Assembly: GCF_014268755.2 (NCBI RefSeq) | Contig: NZ_CP077093.1 | Coordinates: 5,360,501 to 5,424,500 of the forward strand | Reading direction: 5' to 3' | From: Pseudomonas vanderleydeniana | GTDB taxonomy: Bacteria; Pseudomonadota; Gammaproteobacteria; Pseudomonadales; Pseudomonadaceae | DNA length: 64,000 nucleotides | Part shown: piece by piece, positions 56,148 through 64,000 of the stretch | Position numbering within the stretch: position 1 is the first letter of the stretch | How the letters are laid out: each line of letters begins with the position of its first letter | Made by a program: the position numbers and the translations under genes | The notes under the pieces: generated by a model | Seen by the model: the letters and a program-made list of their open reading frames with translations, nothing else | Told to the model about the DNA's origin: nothing | The model's database searches: none

Positions 56148-57662
56148 ATGCCTACCAGTCTCTCGTCACACGCCGCACTGGATCTTCCCGTCTCACCGCT
56201 CGACCCGAACAGCGTCGCCCTCAGCCCGCGCCTGCACAACCCGGACCTGGCGCCGACCAAGGTCGAAGGTCGGCGCTGGGGTGGCTACAGCATCTTCGCC
56301 CTGTGGACCAATGATGTGCACAACATCGCCAACTACTCCTTTGCCATCGGCCTCTACGGAATGGGGCTGGGCGGCTGGCAGATCCTGCTGTCGCTGGGCA
56401 TAGGTGCGGCACTGGTGTACTTCTTCATGAATCTGTCAGGCTTCATGGGCCAGAAGACCGGCGTCCCCTTCCCGGTGATCAGCCGCATCAGCTTCGGCAT
56501 CCATGGCGCACAGTTGCCGGCGCTGATCCGCGCCGTGATCGCGATTGCCTGGTTCGGCATCCAGACCTACCTGGCCTCCGTGGTCTTCCGGGTGCTGCTG
56601 ACCGCCATCCACCCCGGCTTCGCCGACTATGACCACAACTCGATTCTCGGCCTGTCGACACTCGGCTGGGTGTGCTTCGTGATCATCTGGTTCGTGCAAC
56701 TGGTGATCCTCGCCTACGGCATGGAGACGGTCCGCCGCTACGAAGGCTTCGCCGGACCGGTGATCCTGTTCACCGTGGCGGCCCTGGCCGCGTGGATGTA
56801 CACCCAGGCCGGCGCCACTATCGCCTGGTCGATCCGCGAACCGCTGACCGGTGGCGAGATGTGGCGCAACATCTTTGCCGGCGCGGCCCTGTGGCTGTCG
56901 ATCTACGGCACGCTGATTCTCAACTTCTGCGATTTCGCCCGTTCCTCGCCCAGTCGACGGACCATCCTGGTCGGCAATTTCTGGGGCCTACCGGTGAACA
57001 TCCTGATGTTCGCCAGCATCACCGTGCTGCTCTGTGGCGCCCAGTTCCAGATCAACGGCCAGGTGATCCAGAGCCCGACCGACATCATCGCCTCGATCCC
57101 CAACACCTTCTTCCTGGTGCTTGGCTGCCTGGCATTCCTGATCGTCACCGTGGCGGTGAACATCATGGCCAACTTCGTCGCCCCGGCCTTCGTTCTCAGC
57201 AACCTGGCACCGCGCCTGCTGACCTTCCGTCGCGCCGGACTGATCAGCGCCGCGATCGCCGTGCTGATCCTGCCGTGGAACCTCTACAACAGCCCGCTGG
57301 TGATCGTCTATTTCCTCTCCGGGCTGGGCGCCCTGCTGGGCCCGCTGTACGGCGTGATCATGGTCGACTACTGGTTGCTGCGCAAAGGCCGCATCGATGT
57401 CCCCGCGCTCTACAGCGAAGACCCGAACGGTCCCTACTACTACCACGGCGGCATCAACCTGCGGGCGGTGGCGGCGTTCATTCCGGCCGCGCTGATCGCC
57501 ATCGTGCTGGCCCTGGTACCGGGCTTCGCCAGTGTCTCGCCGTTCTCCTGGATGTTCGGCGCCGGCATCGCCGGCCTGCTCTACCTGCTCATCGCCAAGC
57601 GCGAAGCCCATTACACCGACGTCAGCGGCGCCGCGATCGCCGTCGACAACCCCAGTCACTGA
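56148..57662 (+). CDS. NCS1-family nucleobase/hydantoin:cation symporter
   Basis: 504 residues, 12 expected transmembrane helices. NCS1 signatures: WTNDVHNIANYSFAIGL, KTGVPFPVISRISFG and WFGIQTYL, where the Trp corresponds to the hydantoin-stacking Trp of Mhp1. C-terminal sequence VDYWLLRKGRIDVPALY is typical. Substrates of this family are hydantoins, allantoin, uracil or cytosine. The adjacent racemase-like gene favours a hydantoin-like substrate. Confidence 0.93.
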   Translation: MPTSLSSHAALDLPVSPLDPNSVALSPRLHNPDLAPTKVEGRRWGGYSIFALWTNDVHNIANYSFAIGLYGMGLGGWQILLSLGIGAALVYFFMNLSGFMGQKTGVPFPVISRISFGIHGAQLPALIRAVIAIAWFGIQTYLASVVFRVLLTAIHPGFADYDHNSILGLSTLGWVCFVIIWFVQLVILAYGMETVRRYEGFAGPVILFTVAALAAWMYTQAGATIAWSIREPLTGGEMWRNIFAGAALWLSIYGTLILNFCDFARSSPSRRTILVGNFWGLPVNILMFASITVLLCGAQFQINGQVIQSPTDIIASIPNTFFLVLGCLAFLIVTVAVNIMANFVAPAFVLSNLAPRLLTFRRAGLISAAIAVLILPWNLYNSPLVIVYFLSGLGALLGPLYGVIMVDYWLLRKGRIDVPALYSEDPNGPYYYHGGINLRAVAAFIPAALIAIVLALVPGFASVSPFSWMFGAGIAGLLYLLIAKREAHYTDVSGAAIAVDNPSH

Positions 57663-57724
57663 ATACTGAAATCTGCCGGCCCGCCTGACGCGGGCCGGCC
57701 AACCTGCCGAACAAGGATTGCCCC

Positions 57725-58453
57725 ATGCGGATTCTGATCGTCAACGTCAACACCACCGCCTCCATCACCGAGGCGATCGCCCGCCAGGCCCAGGCCGTCG
57801 CTTCGCCGGGTACCGAAATCGTCGGCCTGACGCCGTATTTCGGTGCCGACTCGGTGGAGGGCAACTTCGAAAGCTACCTGGCCGCCATCGCCGTGATGGA
57901 TCGGGTCCTGGCCTATGACCAGCCCTATGACGCGGTGATCCAGGCCGGCTACGGCGAGCACGGCCGCGAAGGACTGCAGGAACTGCTCGACGTACCGGTG
58001 GTGGACATCACCGAAGCCGGTGCCAGCACTGCGATGTTCCTCGGTCATGCCTATTCGGTGGTCACCACCCTCGACCGCACCGTGCCGCTGATCGAGGACC
58101 GGCTGAAACTGGCCGGGCTCTACCAGCGCTGTGCCTCGGTACGCGCCAGCGGCCTGGCCGTGCTGGAACTCGAGGAGGATCCGCAACGGGCGGTGGATGC
58201 CATCGTCCAGCAGGCCGAACGGGCCGTGCGGGACGACAAGGCCGAGGTGATCTGCCTGGGCTGCGGCGGCATGGCCGGCCTCGACGAACAGATCCGCCAG
58301 CGCACCGGGGTTCCCGTGGTCGACGGCGTGACCGCTGCCGTGACCATTGCCGAATCGCTGGTGCGCCTGGGACTGTCGACCTCCAAGGTGCGCACCTACG
58401 CCAAGCCACGGCCGAAGCAGATCATCGGCTGGCCGGGACATCTGCGCCGCTGA
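57725..58453 (+). CDS. Aspartate/glutamate/hydantoin racemase-superfamily protein (single-Cys type)
   Basis: 242 residues. Starts MRILIVNVNTTASIT as hydantoin racemases do. The second catalytic Cys is present (Cys180 in CLGCGGMAG), but the position of the first (Cys in ACFGDPG) is Gly75 (AGYGEHG). Two-base racemisation would need both; arylmalonate decarboxylase also has Gly first and Cys second. Isomerase, decarboxylase or other chemistry is possible. It lies 62 bases after the NCS1 permease and is probably cotranscribed. Confidence 0.85.
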   Translation: MRILIVNVNTTASITEAIARQAQAVASPGTEIVGLTPYFGADSVEGNFESYLAAIAVMDRVLAYDQPYDAVIQAGYGEHGREGLQELLDVPVVDITEAGASTAMFLGHAYSVVTTLDRTVPLIEDRLKLAGLYQRCASVRASGLAVLELEEDPQRAVDAIVQQAERAVRDDKAEVICLGCGGMAGLDEQIRQRTGVPVVDGVTAAVTIAESLVRLGLSTSKVRTYAKPRPKQIIGWPGHLRR

Positions 58454-58475
58454 GTTCCCGCAACGGCGGGTGTAC

Positions 58476-59408
58476 TCAGGAGGACGGGCGAGCATCGAAC
58501 CGCCGGGCCAGTTGCTGCTCGGCAAAACACTCGATGATGAAGTCGACGAAAGCTCGGGTCTTGCCCGGCAGCAGCTTGTGCTCGGCGTAGTAGATCGAGA
58601 TATGGCCATCATCCACATGCCATTCCGGCAGCACCCGCTGCAAGGTCCCCGCCTGCAGCCAGGGCACGGCGAACGGCATGCTCACCAGGGCCACTCCCAG
58701 GCCCTGGGCCGCCACCGCGCAGGCCGCCTCCGAATCACTCATGGTCATGCACGCCGGCAGGCTCAGCGGCTGCTGCTCGCCTTCAGGCCCCGTCAACTGC
58801 CAGGAACGCACACGACCGGTCTGCGGTGAACGGATCAGGATGCCAGTGCAACGCCGCAGATCATCCGGCACCCGTACAGGCGCCTGCCCCTCCAGGTGAT
58901 CCGGGGAAGCCACCAGCACCCGATGGGCCACCGTCAGCTTGCGCGCCACCACTCCCAGAGGCAGCTCGAAACCGCCACCAATCGCCGCATCGAAGCCCTG
59001 GCCGATCAGGTCCACCTGGCGGTTATCGAAATGCCAGTCCGGACGGATCTCCGGGAAGCGCCGCAGGAACTCCCTGAGCAGCGGCACGATGTACAGGCGT
59101 CCGAACACCGTCCCCATGCTGACCTTGAGCGTTCCCGCCGGGCGCCCCTTGGCACTGGCGAGGTTGGCCACGGCATTCTGGATGCTGTGCAGGCTGGTAC
59201 CGACTTCGGCCAGGAACAACTGCCCGGCCTCGGTCAAGGTCAAGCGCCGGGTGCTACGCTGGAACAGCCGCACGCCCAGTCGGGCTTCGAGCTTGGCAAC
59301 GCTCTTGCCCACTGCCGCCGGCGTCAGGCCCAGACGTCGCGCCGCCTCGGCAAAGCTGCCGACCTCGGCACTACGGACAAAACATTCGATACTGCCGAGG
59401 CTCTCCAT
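58476..59408 (-). CDS. LysR-family regulator, divergent from an SDR gene
   Basis: 310 residues, CrgA-type LysR. HTH CFVRSAEVGSFAEAARRLGL / TPAAVGKSVAKLEARLG and a full effector domain. The ATG 59408 is preferred over a GTG three codons earlier. It faces the SDR gene across a 137-base gap, so the SDR gene is its likely target; its tail is 22 bases from the racemase stop. Confidence 0.9.
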   Translation of the reverse strand: MESLGSIECFVRSAEVGSFAEAARRLGLTPAAVGKSVAKLEARLGVRLFQRSTRRLTLTEAGQLFLAEVGTSLHSIQNAVANLASAKGRPAGTLKVSMGTVFGRLYIVPLLREFLRRFPEIRPDWHFDNRQVDLIGQGFDAAIGGGFELPLGVVARKLTVAHRVLVASPDHLEGQAPVRVPDDLRRCTGILIRSPQTGRVRSWQLTGPEGEQQPLSLPACMTMSDSEAACAVAAQGLGVALVSMPFAVPWLQAGTLQRVLPEWHVDDGHISIYYAEHKLLPGKTRAFVDFIIECFAEQQLARRFDARPSS

Positions 59409-59545
59409 GATCACCACTATAAACTTTTGGTTTACACAGACTGTAGCAATTACCGTCTACACGGTCATCAATTCACGGTCGATACTGGCTCCCAACAGCA
59501 AGGCCCCCTCCCTTCCCCTAACGGCCTTGAACTTTGGAGAATGAA

Positions 59546-60292
59546 ATGAACGAACATGATCTGAGCGGTAAAGTGGCCCTGGTCCAGGGCGGTTCCCGTG
59601 GCATTGGCGCAGCCATCGTCAAGCGCCTGGCCGCACACGGCGCCGCAGTGGCCTTCACCTACGTGAGTTCCGCCAGCAAGGCCGAGGCGTTGCGCGACAG
59701 CGTCATCGCCGATGGCGGCAAGGCCCTGGCGATCAAGGCCGACAGCGCCAGTGCCGACGAGATCCGCCAGGCGGTCAGCGACACCGTGAAAGCCTTCGGC
59801 CGGCTGGATATCCTGGTCAACAATGCCGGCGTATTGGCCATGGGACCACTGGAAACCTTCAGCCTGGAAGACTTCGACCGGACCCTGGCAATCAACGTCC
59901 GCAGCGTGTTCATCGCCACCCAGGAAGCCGCACGGCACATGGGCGATGGTGGTCGGATCATCAACATCGGCAGCACCAACGCCGAGCGCATGCCGTTTGC
60001 CGGGGGGGCCACCTATGCGATGAGCAAGTCGGCCCTGGTCGGGCTGACCAAGGGCCTGGCGCGCGATCTCGGGCCACGGGGCATCACCGTCAACAACGTG
60101 CAACCCGGACCGGTCGACACCGACATGAACCCGGCAAACAGCGAGTTCGCCGATAGCCTGTTGTCGCTGATGGCCAGCGGTCGTTATGGTCACGTCGATG
60201 AAATCGCCAGCTTCGTCGCCTACCTCGCAGGGCCGGAGGCGGGCTACATCACCGGCGCCAGCCTGACCATCGATGGTGGTTTCAGCGCCTGA
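59546..60292 (+). CDS. Short-chain dehydrogenase/reductase (3-oxoacyl-ACP reductase-like)
   Basis: 248 residues, classical SDR. Cofactor loop VQGGSRGIGAAI (Gln-Gly instead of the usual Thr-Gly), NNAG, catalytic Ser in NIGSTNAERM and Tyr-Lys in YAMSK, and the C-terminal GASLTIDGGFSA. NADP(H) use is likely. Substrate unknown. GGAGAATGAA supports the second ATG at 59546. It converges on the LysR gene at 60282 with an 11-base overlap. Confidence 0.92.
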   Translation: MNEHDLSGKVALVQGGSRGIGAAIVKRLAAHGAAVAFTYVSSASKAEALRDSVIADGGKALAIKADSASADEIRQAVSDTVKAFGRLDILVNNAGVLAMGPLETFSLEDFDRTLAINVRSVFIATQEAARHMGDGGRIINIGSTNAERMPFAGGATYAMSKSALVGLTKGLARDLGPRGITVNNVQPGPVDTDMNPANSEFADSLLSLMASGRYGHVDEIASFVAYLAGPEAGYITGASLTIDGGFSA

Positions 60293-61193
60293 CGAGCAGG
60301 GGGTCGCCGGGACTTTCCCGGCGACCCAACGCCTGCTCAAGCAAGACCAGGAAGGCCGCGGCGGCCGGCGTCGGTCGATGGGACCAGACCGCATACAGGT
60401 GCCGTGACGGCGCGTCGTACACCGGCACCGTCACCACGCCACTGAAACCCTCGGCAATCTTGCTCGGCACCAACCCCACCGCCAGCCCTCGCCGCACGAA
60501 CTCGCCTACCAGCATCACGTTCCCCGCCTCGAACTGCACCCGGTGGCGCAACCCGGCTGCGGCAAAGGCCTCGTCGGTCTGCCGGCGCCCGGCAGTGCCA
60601 GCCTGGAAGTCCACCAGCGGCTGGTCCTCCAACTTCGCCAACGGCAGGCGCTCGTAGCTGGCCAGCGGATGATCGGGCGGCACCACTGCCACCAGTTCCT
60701 CCTCTGCCAACAGACGCATCGCCAGTCCCTCGATCTTCTCTCCCGGCCAGAGACCGACGAAGGCCAGGTCCAGCCGGCGTTCACGGACATCCGCCATGAG
60801 CAGCTCGCTCTTGCTCATGTTCAGGTGGATGTCCACCTGTGGATAAAGTCCATGGAACCGCGCCAGCAGCTCCACCAGGTCGATCTCGGTCAACGACGAG
60901 ATCTTGCCGATCGACAGGCTGCCACGCACTTCTCCCGAGACCGCCGCCACCTCGGCGACGATCCGCCGGGTCGCCTCCAGGGCTGGCCGGGCACTGCGCA
61001 CGAAGGCCTCGCCGGCAGCGGTCAGCCGAACCTTGCGCGAGCTGCGCTCGAACAACGCTGTCCCGAGATGCTCCTCCAGCCGGGCAATCTGGTGGCTGAG
61101 CGCCGACTGGACGATATGACAACGCTCCGCCGCCCGGGTGAAGCTGCCTTCGTCCGCCACCGCCAGGGCGTACTCGATCTGTTTCAGGTTCAT
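60282..61193 (-). CDS. LysR-family regulator, divergent from an MFS gene
   Basis: 303 residues. HTH EYALAVADEGSFTRAAERCHIVQSALSHQIARLE and substrate domain. The start MNLKQIEYAL at 61193 is chosen; 61202 is also possible. It is divergent from the MFS transporter at 61299 (105 bases), a common LysR-exporter pair, and likely controls it. Confidence 0.9.
   Translation of the reverse strand: MNLKQIEYALAVADEGSFTRAAERCHIVQSALSHQIARLEEHLGTALFERSSRKVRLTAAGEAFVRSARPALEATRRIVAEVAAVSGEVRGSLSIGKISSLTEIDLVELLARFHGLYPQVDIHLNMSKSELLMADVRERRLDLAFVGLWPGEKIEGLAMRLLAEEELVAVVPPDHPLASYERLPLAKLEDQPLVDFQAGTAGRRQTDEAFAAAGLRHRVQFEAGNVMLVGEFVRRGLAVGLVPSKIAEGFSGVVTVPVYDAPSRHLYAVWSHRPTPAAAAFLVLLEQALGRRESPGDPLLVRR
60301..60327 (+). 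terminator. Hairpin serving the SDR gene, located in the LysR 3' coding end
   Basis: Perfect 12-base stem GGGTCGCCGGGA / TCCCGGCGACCC with loop CTT, 8 bases after the SDR stop and within the last codons of the convergent LysR gene. Flanking GAGCAGG (60294-60300) and CCTGCTC (60332-60338) extend it after a bulge. Confidence 0.55.
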
Positions 61194-61298
61194 CGGTTGC
61201 ATCTCGTTTACAGATGGATGAAATGAAAACAATGCATTGGCGTCATGCTAAGACATTCCGAATACTTCGCACACCTAGATCCCATAACGAGACAGGCA

Positions 61299-62492
61299 AT
61301 GTCCGACACAATGAACAAACCCTTGAGTACTGCCCTGATCCTGCTGATGGCGACCGCCACCGGCCTGGCCGTGGCCAGCAACTATTACGCACAGCCGCTG
61401 CTGCACACCATCGCCCAACAGCTGGGCCTGAGCATGGCCACCGCCGGGACCATCGTCATCACTGCGCAGCTGAGCTATGGCGCCGGCCTGTTGTTGCTGG
61501 TACCGCTCGGCGACCTGTTCGAGCAGCGCCGGCTCATCGTCGTCATGACCCTGATCAGCGCCGTCGGCCTGCTGATCAGTGCCTTCGCCCCGGGCCTGCC
61601 CTGGCTGCTGTTGGGCACGGCGCTGACCGGACTGTTCTCGGTGGTGGCCCAGGTGCTGGTCCCCATGGCGGCCAGCCTGACCCCACCAGAGCAACGCGGG
61701 CGGGTGGTCGGCACGCTGATGAGCGGCCTGCTGCTGGGCATCCTGCTGGCTCGCACGGCGGCGGGCACCCTGTCATCGTTCGGTGACTGGCGAGCCATCT
61801 ATCTGCTCGCCGCCGGGCTGATGTTCGTCTGCGCCTTCGCCTTGTCCCGCGCATTGCCACAGCATCGGCAGAATGCCGGCCTGACTTACCCGGCGCTGCT
61901 CGGCTCGGTGTTCCGCCTGTTCGTCGAGGAACCGGTCTTGCGCCTGCGAGCGGTTCTGGGCCTGCTGAGCTTCTGCCTGTTCGCACTGTTCTGGACGCCG
62001 CTGGCGTTCCTGCTGGCGAACCCGCCCTACGGCTATTCGGATGGAGTGATCGGCCTGTTCGGCCTGGCCGGGGCCGTCGGGGCCATGGCCGCCAACCTCG
62101 GCGGACGCATGGCGGACCGCGGCAGGGGTGAGTTCGCCACCACCATCGGCCTGCTGGCGCTGCTGCTGTCCTGGCTGCCATTGGGCTTCGCCGGCCATTC
62201 GCTGGCCGCGCTGCTGGTCGGCGTGCTGGTCCTCGACTTCGCCGTGCAACTGGTGCACGTGAGCAACCAGAACGCGGTGTTCAAGGTCCGCCCGGCGGCA
62301 CGCAACCGCCTGAATGCGGGCTATATCACCTGCTACTTCATCGGCGGCGCACTGGGGTCACTGCTGGGGGCACAGTTGTGGGGGCCTTACGGCTGGAACG
62401 GGATCGTCGTCGCCGGCGGGCTGATTTCGGCGCTGGCACTGGGCATCTGGACGCTGGTGCAGCGGCGGATCGGGGCGACGGTGTCGGCCTGA
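61299..62492 (+). CDS. Major facilitator superfamily transporter
   Basis: 397 residues, 12 expected helices in two halves. The loop 2-3 motif is LLVPLGDLFEQRRLIV and the helix 5 region LLGILLARTAAG. Looks like a drug:H+ antiporter-type exporter; substrate unknown. AGG lies 5 bases ahead of ATG 61299. Divergent LysR partner at 60282-61193. Confidence 0.9.
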   Translation: MSDTMNKPLSTALILLMATATGLAVASNYYAQPLLHTIAQQLGLSMATAGTIVITAQLSYGAGLLLLVPLGDLFEQRRLIVVMTLISAVGLLISAFAPGLPWLLLGTALTGLFSVVAQVLVPMAASLTPPEQRGRVVGTLMSGLLLGILLARTAAGTLSSFGDWRAIYLLAAGLMFVCAFALSRALPQHRQNAGLTYPALLGSVFRLFVEEPVLRLRAVLGLLSFCLFALFWTPLAFLLANPPYGYSDGVIGLFGLAGAVGAMAANLGGRMADRGRGEFATTIGLLALLLSWLPLGFAGHSLAALLVGVLVLDFAVQLVHVSNQNAVFKVRPAARNRLNAGYITCYFIGGALGSLLGAQLWGPYGWNGIVVAGGLISALALGIWTLVQRRIGATVSA

Positions 62493-62520
62493 TCCGCGAA
62501 GAGATCACTCCAGCTCTACA

Positions 62521-63225
62521 TCAGTTCCTGGCCCAATCGATCGCCGGCAAGCCCATCGGCTCCAGGGCGAAGTGCTTGAGCGAGGTCACCACCCGGTCCG
62601 CATGATGGTACTTTTCCACCGCCATCGCCGGATCGGGCACCGCCACCGCATACATGCCGGCCGCTTTCGCCGCCGTCACGCCGAACGGTGAATCCTCGAA
62701 CACCAGGCAATCCTCGGCGGCCACGCCCAGGCGGCTCGCCGCCAGCAGGAAGATATCCGGCGCCGGCTTGGCCTGGCCCACCTGGGGATCGTCGGCGGTG
62801 ACGATGGTGTCGAACAGCGCGAACCACTCCCGATGCAGGGTGGTCTTGAGTTCGAACGAGCCTCGCGACGAACTGGTCCCTACCGCAATGGGAATGTTGT
62901 GCGCCGACAGATGCCGCACCAACGCCTCGGCACCGGCCATCGAACCGGCTTGCGGAAAGCGCTCGCGCATCAGGGGTTCGCGCACCGCGAGAAACTCCTC
63001 GGGGCTGATCGGCAACTCCATCGCTTCCACCACATAACGCGCCAGGTCGCCCGCGCCACGGCCAATGATGTTCTGCTTGTGGCTCCAGTCGAAGCGACGG
63101 CCATAACGACCGACGATGATCTGGGTGACCTCCGAGTAGATGCCCTCGGTATCAAGCAACAGTCCGTCCATATCGAAAATCACGGCCTTGATCGGGCCCG
63201 GGGAAGCAAAATCAACAGCAGTCAT
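62521..63225 (-). CDS. HAD-superfamily (subfamily IA) phosphatase
   Basis: 234 residues. Nucleophile and acid Asp18/Asp20 in VIFDMDGLLLDTE, motif II Ser in VGTSSSRG, Lys in QAKPAPDIF and motif IV VFEDSPFGV. A C1-type helical cap follows motif I, as in beta-phosphoglucomutase and the pseudouridine-5'-phosphatase HDHD1. Sugar or nucleotide phosphate substrates are likely; exact substrate unknown. Confidence 0.92.
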   Translation of the reverse strand: MTAVDFASPGPIKAVIFDMDGLLLDTEGIYSEVTQIIVGRYGRRFDWSHKQNIIGRGAGDLARYVVEAMELPISPEEFLAVREPLMRERFPQAGSMAGAEALVRHLSAHNIPIAVGTSSSRGSFELKTTLHREWFALFDTIVTADDPQVGQAKPAPDIFLLAASRLGVAAEDCLVFEDSPFGVTAAKAAGMYAVAVPDPAMAVEKYHHADRVVTSLKHFALEPMGLPAIDWARN

Positions 63226-63485
63226 CGCATCCGATCCGTATACAGGAAGTTGAACTCAGGGCGGCTCAGGTGCGGCCAGGAAAGTACAAGCCTCGCAGAG
63301 CTGGCTGATTGTTTCCATCGTTGAATGACGCGGTGATGTCCAGCCGCGGAAAAATCGCCAACGGAGGGTGTCGCTGCAGGGCCAACGCCGCCCGCCAAAT
63401 TTGAGCAGTCATTTTCACCAGGGCGCACTATCATGTCCGCAGTTTTTCAAGGCCCGTGGCCATCGCATCGCACAGAGACGCCAGC

Positions 63486-63785
63486 ATGATCCCCAAAGAA
63501 TCCCGCAGCGAGGTCGCCCTCGCCAAGTTCCTCGACGCCAACCCACACCTGCGCGAAGAGACCCAGGGCCTGAGCCCGACCGAACAGCAGCAGCAATTCC
63601 AGTGGGCCTTCGACGACGAGGCCGAGAACCAGGGCATCGAACCCTGGGAACTGACGCTGCAACTGATCGCCGAAAGCCCGGAGGAACTGCAGGCCATGCG
63701 CCTGGAAGTGCACCGTGAAGTGGCCGAGGCACTGGGCATGGATTGGGACGAGTACTGCTCGTTCAACGATATTTCCGAAGACTGA
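63486..63785 (+). CDS. Conserved small acidic protein (DUF6388-like)
   Basis: 99 residues, acidic, helical, no signal peptide: EVALAKFLDANPHLREE, WAFDDEAENQGIEPWELTLQL, ending in DWDEYCSFNDISED. It resembles a small pseudomonad-specific family without known function. The ATG at 63486 is preferred over a GTG ten codons earlier. Confidence 0.8.
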   Translation: MIPKESRSEVALAKFLDANPHLREETQGLSPTEQQQQFQWAFDDEAENQGIEPWELTLQLIAESPEELQAMRLEVHREVAEALGMDWDEYCSFNDISED

Positions 63786-63881
63786 GCCCTCCTTTCCCGG
63801 CCATTCGTCGATTCGCCGGCACCAACACCCCGCTCGCACGGCCCAATATCAGGTAAGGACTCTCGAACAAGGAGACTGACC

Positions 63882-64000
63882 ATGATGTCCTCAAGACTTG
63901 CGACGCTGGTGTTGACCGGCCTGTTGTCATCGGCATCCCTGGCGAGCTTCGCCGCAGAATCGACCACCGGGCCGACCAATCCGGTGGAACAACCCAAGCC
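63882..64000 (+). CDS. Secreted protein, N-terminal part (3' end outside window)
   Basis: First 39 residues visible: signal peptide MMSSRLATLVLTGLLSSASL ending near SFAA, then a polar Ser/Thr/Pro-rich start of the mature part. AAGGAG lies 7 bases ahead of the ATG. No Cys follows the signal, so it is not a lipoprotein. The rest lies beyond the window and no family can be named. Confidence 0.75.
   Translation, partial: MMSSRLATLVLTGLLSSASLASFAAESTTGPTNPVEQPK

Overview
The window is a high-GC, gene-dense chromosomal segment of a Pseudomonas, most likely from the P. fluorescens lineage. Three things support this. Gene order matches the known P. aeruginosa core blocks (ccoI-ccoS-tauE-hemN-hyp-anr-apt; sagS-ospR-gpx-msrB-aminotransferase-htpX-tpm; class II DAHP synthase; ohrR-ohr-efp-earP). 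Pseudomonas-type REP inverted repeats sit in several gaps. There is an Anr box in front of hemN. No rRNA, tRNA, CRISPR array, transposase or integrase was found. About 67 genes are called, and two are cut by the window ends (ccoI at the left, a secreted protein at the right).

Layout. 1-5.4 kb: cbb3 oxidase assembly, oxygen-independent haem synthesis, the oxygen sensor Anr and apt. 5.4-14.5 kb: an acyl-CoA dehydrogenase, molybdenum cofactor genes (moeA, moaB, mobA), a small lipoprotein, a variant type II dehydroquinase, a pseudouridine synthase, a LexA-box gene beside a small phage-like membrane protein, a glutaredoxin-like protein and two membrane acyltransferases. 14.6-21.9 kb: a KefB/C-type antiporter, an ammonium channel, a YqjD-YqjE-YqjK-like trio, an EAL phosphodiesterase and a dGTPase-like protein. 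22.1-30.3 kb: a BvgS/EvgS/RocS-type signalling cluster made of a receiver-only protein, a LuxR-type response regulator, a five-module hybrid kinase and a membrane HD-GYP protein. 30.3-39.9 kb: free-methionine sulfoxide reductase, a DUF815 ATPase, SagS, OspR, Gpx, MsrB, an alanine-type aminotransferase, HtpX, thiopurine methyltransferase and a class III dioxygenase. 40-54.6 kb: a DeaD-type helicase with a structured leader, a spermidine-synthase-like protein, class II DAHP synthase, a YcaQ-type DNA glycosylase, LysR/TauE genes, OhrR-Ohr, an esterase, EF-P with its rhamnosyltransferase EarP, and small proteins. 54.6-64 kb: accessory metabolism, with a DpkA-like dehydrogenase, an NCS1 permease and a hydantoin-racemase-like protein in one block, then LysR-SDR and LysR-MFS pairs, a HAD hydrolase and small proteins.

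Themes. Three points stand out. The first is cyclic-di-GMP and phosphorelay signalling: EAL, HD-GYP, a Roc-like cluster and SagS within 15 kb. The second is repair of peroxide and methionine-sulfoxide damage: MsrC, Gpx, MsrB, Ohr and two MarR thiol sensors with different operators. The third is RNA-level control: the deaD start codon lies inside a perfect 9-bp stem. The best candidates for something new are the deaD leader, the Roc-like cluster with its receiver-only protein and HD-GYP output, a dehydroquinase-like protein lacking the catalytic Tyr, a racemase-like protein with only one of the two catalytic Cys, and the SOS-box gene next to a phage-like membrane gene.
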